DNA from: Haplomitrium mnioides
Taxonomy: Eukaryota; Marchantiophyta; Haplomitriopsida; Calobryales
Direction of reading: 5' to 3'
NCBI GenBank assembly: GCA_049999725.1
Contig: JBNGIS010020236.1
Coordinates: 1 to 27,395 of the forward strand
Length of the DNA stretch: 27,395 bases
Below are positions 1 through 8,340 of this stretch, piece after piece (positions within the stretch are counted from its first letter, which is position 1; each line of letters begins with the position of its first letter). Made by a program: the position numbers and the translations under genes. The notes beneath the pieces are model-generated. The model saw only the letters and a program-made list of their open reading frames with translations. It had not been told where the DNA came from and searched no databases.

Positions 1-631
1 GAGGGGAGTTGAAGGGAGTTTTGGAGAAAAGATTGGCTCTTGAGAGGTGGACGGGCCTACAATGTTGGCGGGGCAGGGTGTATGTGTAAATGTGTATAGG
101 TGCATATGTATAGTTAGATTTGTGTTCTGTTTGTAGTTCTGTGGAGTTCTTAGTAATTAGAGTACCTGCATTCCATTTGTCAAATCCTAAGGACACCCTA
201 GAAGGGAAAGTGAGGACTAACAACAGTATATTGTGATAATTGGATGCTGGGACTTGTTTCCCATTTGTAAACCTGGTGATTGGGTCCAATTCTGGGCTCC
301 TGAAGTATAGTTTGGAATTGACTCAGCAATATAACCGCCTACCAGTGTATGCCTTGAGAAATGAATGTGCATGAGCAAGTGGGCTGCAAAGCAACTGTTA
401 GCTAGTGGCCAACACTAGGAGACAAGTAACAACCCATTGAGGCTCTCAAGAGAGGAACCACCAAGAGGCCCTCGCAGTCAAGAGTCAGATGCTCTGTTCT
501 ATCTACCCTTGTTTTCCAAGTGGCACCTTTCGAGGTTAAGGCCTGAAGAAGGGGAGTGACCAGCATCTCCGGACTTTGGAAGAAGGCATGTGTGCTTGGG
601 TGTTGTTGAGTGTTACGCAGCACTCCAAAGT

Positions 632-760
632 TGGTAAGTAGAAGTTGGGGTCCATTCGGTGCAAAGCCCCTCCCATAAAACGTCCCGAAACACTAAGTCA
701 GCCCTTAATCGGGGGAAACTCTGTCGGAAAAGAGTTAAGGCTCCGACTAGGGGGCTGACA
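632..760 (+). repeat. Dispersed 129-bp repeat, copy 1 (likely 3' end of an LTR)
   Basis: This segment matches 18265-18393 over 129 bp with about nine differences, roughly 93% identity by eye. Both copies end in TGACA, where similarity stops, as expected for the 3' terminus of an LTR. Near the 3' end a GTC-AGCC-TTAA arm (around 697) and a TTAAGGCT-CC-GAC arm (around 735) are nearly complementary and could form a hairpin in RNA. The upstream limit is uncertain because copy 2 starts at an assembly gap. Confidence 0.6.
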
Positions 761-774
761 TGTTGGTGCCACAT

Positions 775-925
775 TGAAAACTGAAAAAAAAAAAAGCTGA
801 ACCAATAGCGGGCTCAAAAATTAGAATGGGGGAAAATCTATTACTTGGTTTCTTCTATGGTCCTCTAGAGTAGAGCACTATAAAGAGTATAGTGTTTGGT
901 GTTGTTGGTGATTGGCTTGCAATAT
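775..925 (+). repeat. Diverged repeat, copy 1
   Basis: This stretch aligns collinearly with about 2072-2225. Shared blocks include AAAACTGAAAAA, a TAG(C/T)GGGCT block, a TTGG-TTCTT-TATGGTC block and a GTTTG(G/A)TGTTG block. The two are strongly diverged and no protein was recognised in them. They probably come from two old copies of one unidentified element. Confidence 0.4.
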
Positions 926-2071
926 TGAAGCAATCATAAATCACAATGTTATGCTTTGCTAATGTTGCAAAAAAATAGTCAACAATACACAAACTCTATG
1001 CCACAATGTTTGTGGTGACTTGGGGGTCGATCTCGGAGGAACTTTTGGGGTGTCGTACTTGTTTGCTACTATATGGGCAAAAATTTTATACTTCAAGCAA
1101 TCCAACAACCTGGAAATCTAGAAGCTATTGAGAAGTTAGACCCTTGAGACTATTTGGATGACATATGCTTCGTTGGTGCAAGCAAGTGAGTAAAATATAG
1201 TCCCATAGATTTTAGAAAATAATTTTATAAAAGTAATATTGGACGAATTATCTAGCCAAAATTTTGAACTACTTTCTAATTATTGATTTTGTACTTGGAA
1301 AGGGAAAATTGTGTTTTTGGCACTTTGAATTATCTTATCAGGGTTTGTACCTTACCATAAACTAGTGAATGTTATAGGTAGATGTATTTTAGAGTACATG
1401 CTATCTATACTAGCTTAAACTAACATTCCAACTCAAAGCCACTTCACTTGTTTTTGTATTTTTTCAATTTTACACTGTGATTGAGCTTTTGTGAATAGAA
1501 ACTTATTGTGGATTATAGTTTGCAAGAGCATGCTACGTGGGTGTGATTAAAAACAATGGTGGAAGCACTCTCCTTGGAGGGGTTTTCCTCGAATCTTAAT
1601 AAAACCACTTAATTTGAAAGTTATTTGAATTAATTTAGCATTTGATTCTATTTTTCTAATTAACTAACATCTTGAAGTCCTCCCTTTTCTTTCTCCTCTT
1701 CTTCCTACAAAAAAATAGATTGTGTTCATTCCTTGTTGCCTTTGTGATGGTTTAGGACTTTAAGCATTTAATTGAATTCATTTGGCTTTCTATCTTCTCT
1801 TTGAATTGCTACCTCTCATTTCTTATTGCCAACACCCTATTTTTTTCCAGTTGTTTATTTGTTTGTTTTTTATACTAGGTTTGGAAGGCAGTGGTAGCCA
1901 ACATTAAGGGGTGAAAACTTTGAGCTTTTGAGGCAAGGGGTGTCACAATTATGTGCAAAGAAAGGGCTTGCATCAATAAAAGAGTACTAGAGAATTGAAG
2001 GTTTTTGGGTCAGCAAGTGACACTAATATTTCTATTGTAGAAAATGAATCACCTACAAAATGTTGATGTCA

Positions 2072-2225
2072 TCTTCAAAACTGAAAAAGAATTGACCTAC
2101 TAGTGGGCTTAAATGCTAAAAAAAAAGGAGGTCAAATGCTTGGATTCTTTTATGGTCTACCACAACAAAGCATTAGAAAGAGGCACATGTATAGAGTTTG
2201 ATGTTGTGGCTATTTTGTTGATGGT
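2072..2225 (+). repeat. Diverged repeat, copy 2
   Basis: Partner of the stretch at 775-925, in the same orientation and about 1.3 kb away. Similarity runs from AAAACTGAAAAA near 2075 to the GATGTTGTGG block near 2200. The family is unidentified and no coding potential is seen. Confidence 0.4.
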
Positions 2226-2365
2226 AAAATTACGTCGTTTTCAACGGTGGGTTTAATGGGCAAATGAACTTTGAAAATCCACGTGAAGAGTAGAAAGGCT
2301 GGTGAGAGAAAGCACTTAACACGAAATGTGCTTCAAATAAGACAACTGAGATCAAAATCAAATAT

Positions 2366-3139
2366 TGTTAGAAATTAGGTCATAATACAACAAGATCGCG
2401 ATGCTCTAGAAATCAACTTTGAAGGAAACACTAGAATCATAGTTGCGAGATAGCAAGATAGCAGCTTTGAAAGACAATCAAAATGGAATATATGGGGTTG
2501 AAAAATTGTGTTTAAGGTGGACGCAATTTTTGTCACACACTCCACGTAGAATAACGATCATCACACTATCTCGAAATCGCAAAAATGTGAATATGCAGGA
2601 GAGTTGAAAAATGGTAAATGCAAAGTTGTTCTTTGATGCCACAAACTCAATCTGACTCGTAATAGGGAGGGTCAAAACTAGGAAACACGATTCCTATTTT
2701 TTGACATTGATATTCGACACCTTCTCACAAACTCAACTCGAACTCATAATTTGTTCTTTAGACAGTGGGAGAAGTTTGGCTTATTGATGATGTCTCAAAT
2801 ATGGGTCCTCAATGTTTATATATAGATTGAAGGTCAGCTTATGCTGACATACAAGTTGCCCCGTAATAATAGAGTGGGGCCAAAATTTTCAGCTATTGTC
2901 AAGGGAATCACCTAAATGCAACAACCTTTTCGACATTTTAAAAAATGTCCTATTTTTTGAGCCTATTGCTCACTGCTTATTGTCACAAGCATAAATGCTT
3001 CAATGGGGCCTTGAATGAATAAAACTTGGAAGTCCTCCCTCTATAAATAATCTAATAGCTAGCAATGGCAACTAGCTAATCACAACTAACAATTGTTAGT
3101 CATAGTTAATCTACATCAACAAGATATACATTTCCAACA
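2366..3139 (-). mobile_element. Copia-type LTR (3' LTR of a minus-strand element, 'LTR-B')
   Basis: Read on the minus strand, it begins TGTTGGAAAT at 3139 and ends ATTTCTAACA at 2366. These are canonical TG...CA ends with imperfect terminal inverted repeats, over 774 bp. A TATATATAAA box lies about 320 bp in, and a purine-rich tract sits directly outside the start (3140-3150), so this is a 3' LTR. The flank beyond its end is AATAT (2361-2365), which does not match the flank of the other copia LTR (GACTT at 6104-6108). No shared target-site duplication therefore joins the two. Confidence 0.65.
2815..2824 (-). promoter_or_regulatory. TATA box in LTR-B
   Basis: The minus strand reads TATATATAAA within LTR-B, well placed to be the U3 core promoter of a copia element. 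Call by motif and position only. Confidence 0.5.
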
Positions 3140-3150
3140 CTCCCATTTAT
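3140..3150 (-). other. Polypurine tract next to LTR-B
   Basis: The minus strand reads ATAAATGGGAG immediately before the LTR start TGTTGG. A purine run ending in GGGAG next to an LTR is the normal plus-strand priming site of copia elements. About 35 bp of internal sequence (to about 3185) seems to belong to this element before similarity to the neighbouring LTR fragment begins. Confidence 0.55.
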
Positions 3151-3185
3151 TGCATGTTGATGTAGATCCCCATTGCAATAGTACA

Positions 3186-3535
3186 AGCATAAGGTTGTGC
3201 TATTTATAAGAAAATAGAGAGGAGTGAAAGAAGTGGTAGAGAGTTACTTTTAGGGTTGAGATAAGATAACTTGCCTTCGAAGTTACTTTTAGTAGAGAGT
3301 CACTTTTAGGGTTGAATTTAGAAGTGACTTGTAAGTGAAGAAAGAGTAATGACGCCCTCTTCTCTTGTATAAATAGGAGGGCTTCTTAGCCCCACTCCTC
3401 ATTCTGGAGTTCCTCTCAATTTGGTTTGGCTCTCTAGTTGTTTGGCTTTGGCAGTTCTTCCCAATATCTCAGAAACACACACTTGACAGTTTTGAATGCA
3501 ACTTCCCTCACAGTTCTTGAGGTACTAATGCATAT
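3186..3535 (+). other. LTR-like promoter fragment (plus strand)
   Basis: No coding potential. It contains TATAAATAGG at 3368-3377 followed by a C/T-rich leader, as in the U3/R part of a plant LTR. It also has a short direct repeat: TAGAGAGT(T/C)ACTTTTAGGG occurs near 3237 and again near 3293. Orientation is opposite to the copia remnants on either side, so it is probably a separate insertion or rearranged fragment. Element ends cannot be placed. Confidence 0.4.
3368..3377 (+). promoter_or_regulatory. TATA box in LTR-like fragment
   Basis: TATAAATAGG, a near-ideal plant TATA box, is followed by a pyrimidine-rich leader. Activity is unknown. Confidence 0.45.
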
Positions 3536-3539
3536 AGCC

Positions 3540-3900
3540 AAAAATTCTAAGATGTGAAACATTAGGCTACTTACCAAACCACGCTTCCTCTAGTGTCATA
3601 ATGCTCACAGCCTTGGTGCAACGATTCTTGAGTGAGACTGCTGTGTTCACAGCCTTAGCCCAAAAAATCTTATGGATGTACCTTGCACAGAAAATGCTTC
3701 CTTGCATTCCCCATGATCGCCCTATACATCCTTCTTGCCACACCGTTCTATGATGGAGAATCCCCTACTGTGAGTTGTGCTTAAAGCCATGCTTTCTTAG
3801 ATTGATCCGGCCTCTTTTAGAAAGCTTTCAACCCCTTGGACATATACTCCCTTCCCCATCTGTATGGAGCATCTTCAACATAATTTTCTTGGCCTTTCCT
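3540..3900 (-). pseudogene. Ty1/copia integrase remnant
   Basis: Minus-strand reading across frames gives a patchy match to the C-terminal half of a copia integrase core. It includes a region like the 'NGVAER..R.IME' motif (here NGVARRMYRAIMGNAG, near 3700-3760), followed by the segment that normally contains the alanine/asparagine-rich 'A..Y..NR.P' helix. Several stops and frame changes interrupt it. The catalytic aspartates upstream and all of the reverse transcriptase are missing, so this is a small fragment. Identification is by remembered family pattern and is moderate only. Confidence 0.5.
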
Positions 3901-4079
3901 TAGCCCCTAGAACAATGAAACATAGAAAAGCAATTACTCATGGACTTCATATTTACAAATGATTCTTCATATTACAAATCAATGAAGAAACAACAGCTTT
4001 CTTCCCTTGATACATTAACTACCAGTCCAAACTCCCACTGTCTGGATAGTCTAGTCCAAACACCATGTTTTTCTACCTT

Positions 4080-4135
4080 AAGGTGTTCAAACCTTGACCT
4101 CCAAATGTCCAAGCCTTTCATGCCACAAGTGGCAC
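4080..4135 (-). pseudogene. GAG-pre-integrase motif of copia element
   Basis: In a minus-strand frame shifted from the gag frame, the sequence reads HLWHERLGHLEVKV. This matches the LWH.RLGH signature of the GAG-pre-integrase domain (the zinc-binding N-terminal part of copia integrase). It follows gag almost directly, so the protease region has been largely deleted. Nearby sequence (3972-4172) contains a partial local duplication of the GTTTGGAC(T)-type segment. Confidence 0.55.
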
Positions 4136-5062
4136 ACTCCATGGATCTTTGACAGTCCAGTCCAAAACCCATGCCTTTCTACCTCTGACATATTCTATGA
4201 CATTATCTGACTCTTTGATAGAAATATTGACGTGTTCCTTTGCATGCTTGTCCTTGCCACCCTTTGCAAGTGTCTTCCCTTGATCCTTGCTTTTCTTGGG
4301 ACAGTTTCTTGCATAGTGGCTAGGCTTGTCACAATAAAAACAATTTCCACTTGGTGAGTTACCCCTCTTTTGGGACTTCCCACCTTGGAACTTCTTGGCC
4401 TCCTTGCCTCTTATGAACAAGGCAGAACTCTGTTCAAGTCCACCCAGACACTCTTTCCTCTTGGTTTCTTCAGCCATGAGCTTGGTACTTGCTTCATCTA
4501 AAGTCAGCCCGTTTAAATTGCTCTCTAATGAGTGCAACAAAATATCATATGACTCAGGTAAACTTGCCAACAAGATTTGTACAAACATCTCCTCCTTGAG
4601 ACCTGGGTTGATTGACAATAACTGCTCCACTAGATTCTTGACCTATGCAGTGTGATCACCCATGTTGTTATCTTCTACAAATCTTAAATTCAAGAGCTTC
4701 CTCCACAAGTATGTGGGAGCAAAAGCCCCTCCTTGCTCATAAGCCTTCCTAAGGCTATTCCAAACCTCATATGAAGTAGTGAGGTTCCTCACTTCGGTAA
4801 ATTGCTTTTTACCCAAGCTCATGCAGATTAGAATTTGAGCATGCCTATCTTCCTAGATCCACATTGCAATTTCTTCCTCGGTGGCATTCCTCTCACTAGG
4901 CTTAAGAAGTTCACCATTGACATACCTCCATAATCCTTTCAGCTCAAGGATTAGTTGCATCTTGGCTTTCCAATCTAGAAAATCTACACCTTCAAAATTT
5001 TCAATGGAATACATGTTGGAGGTACCCACACTTGCATCCCCATCGTTAGTGGGCTCATAACT
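4118..5062 (-). pseudogene. gag: Ty1/copia gag polyprotein remnant (UBN2-type, CCHC)
   Basis: One minus-strand frame runs from about 5062 to 4118, interrupted by two TAG codons, one at 4855-4853 and one at 4645-4643. It starts with the typical copia gag N-terminus (an 'FEGVDFLDWKAKM' stretch). Next comes the UBN2 core, with '(S/Y)EVWNSLRKAYEQ' and 'LLNLRF' segments and then 'LLASLPESYD', and it ends with a zinc knuckle CFYCDKPSHYARNC (CX2CX4HX4C). The knuckle is Cys97, Cys100, His105 and Cys110 of the downstream open segment starting at 4630. Gag packages the element RNA. Both stops are TAG and could come from single transitions. The protease that should follow is not intact: a 'KAWVLD' start resembling the copia protease active-site region is present without the following Ser/Thr-Gly-Ala. 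Confidence 0.85.
5051..5062 (-). other. Possible tRNA-Met primer binding site
   Basis: Directly after the LTR end ATTTCTAACA, the minus strand reads AGTTATGAGCCC. This is a degraded relative of the usual plant copia primer site TGGTATCAGAGC (complement of initiator tRNA-Met). The position is right but the match is imperfect. Confidence 0.35.
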
Positions 5063-5149
5063 TGTTAGAAATATCAAAAACGATTTGATATTCTACAGCA
5101 GTGAAAATCCACTTAGATGAGAATCGTGAGAAAGGGAAGGAAGGAAAAC

Positions 5150-5600
5150 GTCAACTCCACGATCACAGCAGATTCGCGAAGCTCCCTCCCGTCAGCAGGT
5201 TCACACGAAAAATGCAGGCCGACTTAAAACGCAGCCTCCTAGACACGAGAACAAAGCACGACTACTTCCAAGGTCAAATCGCATCTGCTCGTGATTTGCT
5301 CTTATGCAAGAAAACGATGCGACCTCCATTCTGGACAAAACATGACCTCCTTCTGGAAATGCAACCTTCTTCCAAAGGTGAAAATGCAGCAGTGTCGCGA
5401 CCTTCCCTTCTACAGCAGAAAAACGCAAGACAGCCATAACCTCCTTCTTGACACCAAAACGCGATTCCCTTCAGACACGAACGCGAGCCCCTTCAGACAC
5501 AAGCGCAACCTTCCAAACATGATCGCAACATCCTTCTAGGCACGAACGCGACCTCACTTTTAAGAAAAAACGACTCTCCCTGCTCAGACACGATTCTCCC
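5150..5600 (-). repeat. Degenerate about 30-bp tandem repeats in LTR-A leader
   Basis: On the minus strand, a unit of roughly 27-32 bp recurs irregularly. Its core is GGTCGCGTT(T/C)(G/T)TG(T/C)CTAGAAGGA or close variants (TCGCGTTCGTGTCTGAAGGG near 5470-5500, GGAGGTCGCATCGTTTT near 5320). It lies downstream of the TATA box, so it would be in the transcribed R/U5 part. Open frames on both strands here (for example 5101-5439 and 5201-5437) are by-products of the repeat. Confidence 0.5.
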
Positions 5601-5672
5601 TTGAATGCACAAAATCAAGTTACAAGTGAAATGTGGTTGCAATGAGGATGTGATGAGCTCCTCTTCCTCAAA

Positions 5673-5681
5673 TTTATATAC
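5673..5681 (-). promoter_or_regulatory. TATA box in LTR-A
   Basis: The minus strand reads GTATATAAA within an AT-rich stretch about 425 bp into the LTR, with a purine-rich leader after it. This is a good candidate core promoter for the copia element. Confidence 0.5.
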
Positions 5682-6181
5682 ATAATACAAAACCAGCTAA
5701 TAGGCTGGATTTCTATGGGCGTCTTGTTCAAAATCTATGGGCGCTTGAATCAGTGCAGGTGAAGCAGACTTTTTCCACAAGTATGGACAAGAGTTGCATT
5801 TTCAATATTCACCTACACCTCTATGTCTTTTCTACTTGTGAGCACATGCACGATGCATGTGCTTGAGCTATCTTATGAAAAGGGACAAGGGTCATTAATT
5901 GTCCCTAAGGACCCTCCTGATGCTAACACGTGTCACCACTAGGCACTATCCCCAAATTCTTCTCTAAACTAGCTAAGATCCTAAACTAGCTAAGCCAAAA
6001 CATTTACATGGACATACTTCACTAAGAAAGTATGTTGCAGAAATTCCTGAGCAGGATTAGGCAATTCCTCAACAGTAGATTGTGAGGCTGCCAATTTCCA
6101 ACAGACTTGACACCAAGCATGGCTTTTCAACAACCAGTACCATCATGATATTCATGTCCAAAATTTACATGGCAAATAGTT

Positions 6182-6825
6182 ATGGATAGAGTAGATGCGG
6201 ACACGCATTTGAATCGGTTCCTGGAATTAGACGCAGCCATGAGTGATCCTAAGGAAATATTGAGACATCAATCCCCGACAACTTTAGATGGTGATGCCAT
6301 TAATTGGTATTTTTGAGAGGCAGCAGCCATTGTCACTTGGCTTGACCTCCATACTGCTTTCTTGGGTTGTTTTTGTCTTGCTTATCGTTTTGACCATGTG
6401 TGGGATGATCTTTTTTGTATAAGGATGTTTGCTGAAGAATTTGTTCAAGATTACAACAATCGAATTAAAGTCACAGTTAGCAAGAGATGAACGCCTCCAC
6501 CGGATGAATATCAAATTGGTTCTTTATTAAAGAACTTCCTAACTCTATGCAAGAGCATGTGGTGCTTCAAGATCCGCAGACCTTGGACCAAGCAATTCAA
6601 GTAGCTACATCATACAAAAAGATGCTCTTACGGCGTGAGCGCTTTGCTGCTACCTCTTCTTCTTCTTCTTTTTCTTCTTCTTTTTATCCCTCTACTGAGT
6701 CTCCAAGCATGAGCACTATGGGCTATGGAACCTTACAAGTTGCACGCTTTGTTGCACAAGCACCTACACAACAACATCCTTTGATGCCGACTCAATCTGA
6801 CTCCTCAGTTGCTTCAAATTCTCAC
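6182..6825 (+). pseudogene. gag: Ty3/gypsy gag remnant, N-terminal part (element X)
   Basis: Frame 2 from an ATG at 6182 gives a gypsy-type capsid: 'DTHLNRFLELDAAM', then 'TTLDGDAINWYF' followed by a TGA, then 'WLDLHTAFL' and 'FAEEFVQDYNNRI'. These match the retrotransposon gag core, where the conserved part is A..WY followed by W..L...F. A second TGA follows near 6488, and the frame moves to frame 1 near 6530-6545, continuing as 'MQEHVVLQDPQTLDQAI...ATSYKKML' to the stop at 6826. A serine run encoded by TCT/TTC repeats lies at 6652-6690. The element is plus-strand, inactive and without an LTR immediately upstream. LTR-A lies 78 bp upstream in the opposite orientation. Confidence 0.75.
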
Positions 6826-6929
6826 TGAGATGAGCTTGCTGAATTTTGAGTGGAAGTACATAGTAACTTATCTACTCTTGTTGTTGATAAGTTGGCAAGT
6901 CTGAAAATTCAGATGGTCCATTCAGGTGT

Positions 6930-7225
6930 TGGACCAAATGTACAAACACAGCCTGCAAATGTTTGTGCACAAGGTGCAATAAGCAACATTCTCCACTAAA
7001 AGCTTGTCCTTTGACTACTTGGTGTGATGGATGCTTGTCTTCTGATCATAACTCGGATGGCTGTCCCATTTTGCGAAGATTTTTGCTAAAAGGTAAAAGT
7101 AGTGCCAATGTCAATTTGGCCAATGTCTCTTCACCTATAGCAACTGCTAGACCCTCGAGTTTTGCTCAGCAATCTACATTGACGAATCAAGGTCCTACAC
7201 AGACATATCAAGTTGTCATGCAGGA
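6930..7225 (+). pseudogene. Gypsy gag zinc-knuckle region (element X)
   Basis: Frame 3 carries a degenerate knuckle, CTRCNKQHSPLKAC, and a regular one, CDGCLSSDHNSDGC (CX2CX4HX4C), followed by a Ser/Thr/Gln-rich linker. These are nucleic-acid binding knuckles of gag. The frame runs on to 7313 only because the 415-bp repeat beginning at 7226 happens to be open; the gag sequence is cut there. It is separated from the upstream gag part by a stop and frame changes. The linker composition suits the Q/N-rich segment at 17622, so X and Y may be one element split by insertion. Confidence 0.65.
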
Positions 7226-7640
7226 ATACAGTGCTGATGTTGCACATCATCATTCCTCCCTATTCCAGCCAAGGTATAGGTTTGTTCATTGGCATTCTAT
7301 TAGATGCTATTAGAGTGAGTGAGAGTGCATTCAAGTTTAATGTTCTTATAGCAAGGTGAGGGCTGTTCTTGGAGCAACTACTTTTGTTAGAAGAACATAG
7401 AGCTAACATGGGCTACTTGGGGCTGGCTCTCCCGCTTCTTTCTTAGTTTTCTTGAATCTTAGCTTGGAGAGCAATGCTATGGCAATACAATACATAGAAT
7501 TGCTCCATACATGTAGTTTTGATTCCTTAGATGCTCCCAGCACCTCATGGCAGGGCGCTGGCCTACACTAGTGTACAATATACTATACATTATACATTAC
7601 ATTTTACATTTTATATGCACTTTATACAAAGTCCTTTTAT
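7226..7640 (+). repeat. 415-bp direct repeat, left copy (probable LTR or LTR part)
   Basis: It matches 16816-17230 at equal length with 13 substitutions by direct comparison (about 97% identical), eleven of them transitions. It starts ATACAGTGCTGATG and ends in an AT-rich run with TATACAAAG and CCTTTTAT, which could hold a core promoter. It cuts element X gag. The ends lack a clean TG...CA pair, so the true LTR may extend past 7640 (with the right copy truncated), or this could be a separate short element. Confidence 0.75.
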
Positions 7641-7950
7641 TCAAAAAAACTACAGCAAGCACGATTGCTCGATATGAGCAATAGTAGCAACTTGATTCTT
7701 GCTTTATGGTGAATCGATTCTTGCTTAAGGGTGAATTGCATACTTCTGGTGTTCAATTTTTGATTGCAGCATACTCTCAGTGTTTGATTTTCAATTGCAG
7801 CATACTCCCAGTGTTCGATTTCTTCCTCTGGACCCATTTTCCTGAAGATAGTAGCATCGCGACGCTGGCAGCTTTGATTTGCAGGTGTACAACTTGATTC
7901 GCAGGGGTAGTTTGTAGGGTTTTCTAGTGCACATTTGAAGGAGATATTTC
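7641..7950 (+). other. Leader between left repeat and minisatellite
   Basis: No coding sequence recognised. A motif containing GTGAATCGATTCTTGC occurs near 7709, and a CATACTC(T/C)CAGTGTT(T/C)GATTT motif occurs twice (7770 and 7802), showing small local duplications. No convincing tRNA primer binding site was found directly after 7640. Confidence 0.4.
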
Positions 7951-8340
7951 GCCAAAGATTTTCATTCAGGACGCAATAGGAGCTTGCATTTTCGTTCAGG
8001 AGGCTGCAGGAGGTCGTATTTTCATTCAAGAGGTAATAGGAGGTTGTATTTTTGTTCAAGAGGCTGCAGGAGGTCATATTTTCATTCAAGAGGCAATAGG
8101 AGGTTGTATTTTTGTTCAAGAGGCTGCATGAGGTCGCATTTTTGTTCAGGAGGCTACAGGAGGTTGTATTTTTTTTCAAGAGGCAATATGAGGTCGCATT
8201 TTTGTTCAGGAGGCTACAGGAGGTCGTATTTTCTTTCAAGAGGCAATATGAGGTCGCATTTTCTTTCAAGAGGCTGCAGGAGACGTCCCCTCTTTGCGTT
8301 TTGTTCAGGAGGCAGAAGGAGGTCACATTTTGGTTCAGGA
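7951..8340 (+). repeat. 30-bp minisatellite, about 12 units
   Basis: From 7981 to 8280 ten units of exactly 30 bp follow each other, with degenerate units at 7951-7980 and 8281-8340. A unit looks like AGGTCGCATTTT, TGTTCAAGA, GGCTGCAGG. Two unit types, ending GGCTGCAGG or GGCAATAGG, alternate in much of the array and make a 60-bp higher period. Because 30 is a multiple of three, both strands show long open frames of 10-residue repeats (a 239-codon frame on the minus strand at 7637-8356). These are probably not genes. The core resembles the irregular repeats in LTR-A. Confidence 0.85.

Larger units (their letters stand above)
1..2365. other. Non-coding AT-rich stretch, no gene seen
   Basis: No reading frame here resembles a known protein; the longest is 73 codons on the minus strand at 402-623 and looks random. 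The stretch holds the 129-bp dispersed repeat at 632-760 and a diverged repeat pair near 775-925 and 2072-2225, both described separately. The remainder (about 930-2070 and 2230-2365) is AT-rich with short homopolymer runs and nothing recognisable. It is most likely old transposon debris, which is inference from the surrounding region. Confidence 0.6.
5063..6103 (-). mobile_element. Copia-type LTR (5' LTR of the gag-bearing element, 'LTR-A')
   Basis: Read on the minus strand, it runs from TGTTGGAAAT (6103) to ATTTCTAACA (5063), 1041 bp, and leads straight into the copia gag remnant. It has the same 10-bp ends as LTR-B, but the interiors do not align, so they are different families or subfamilies. 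A TATA box lies at 5673-5681, and downstream of it is a long region of degenerate 27-32-bp repeats (about 5150-5600). The flank past the 6103 end is GACTT. A matching 3' LTR is not seen in the window. Confidence 0.65.

Noticed and set aside
402-623. 73-codon minus-strand frame
   Set aside because: No family resemblance, and it is near a dispersed LTR-type repeat. It is probably random.
5101-5690. Several overlapping frames on both strands (up to 112 codons)
   Set aside because: They lie in the degenerate repeats of LTR-A, downstream of its TATA box, and show no domain.
2361-6108. Complete copia element with target-site duplication between LTR-B and LTR-A
   Set aside because: The outer flanks AATAT and GACTT differ, LTR interiors do not align, and an opposite-strand LTR fragment lies between them.
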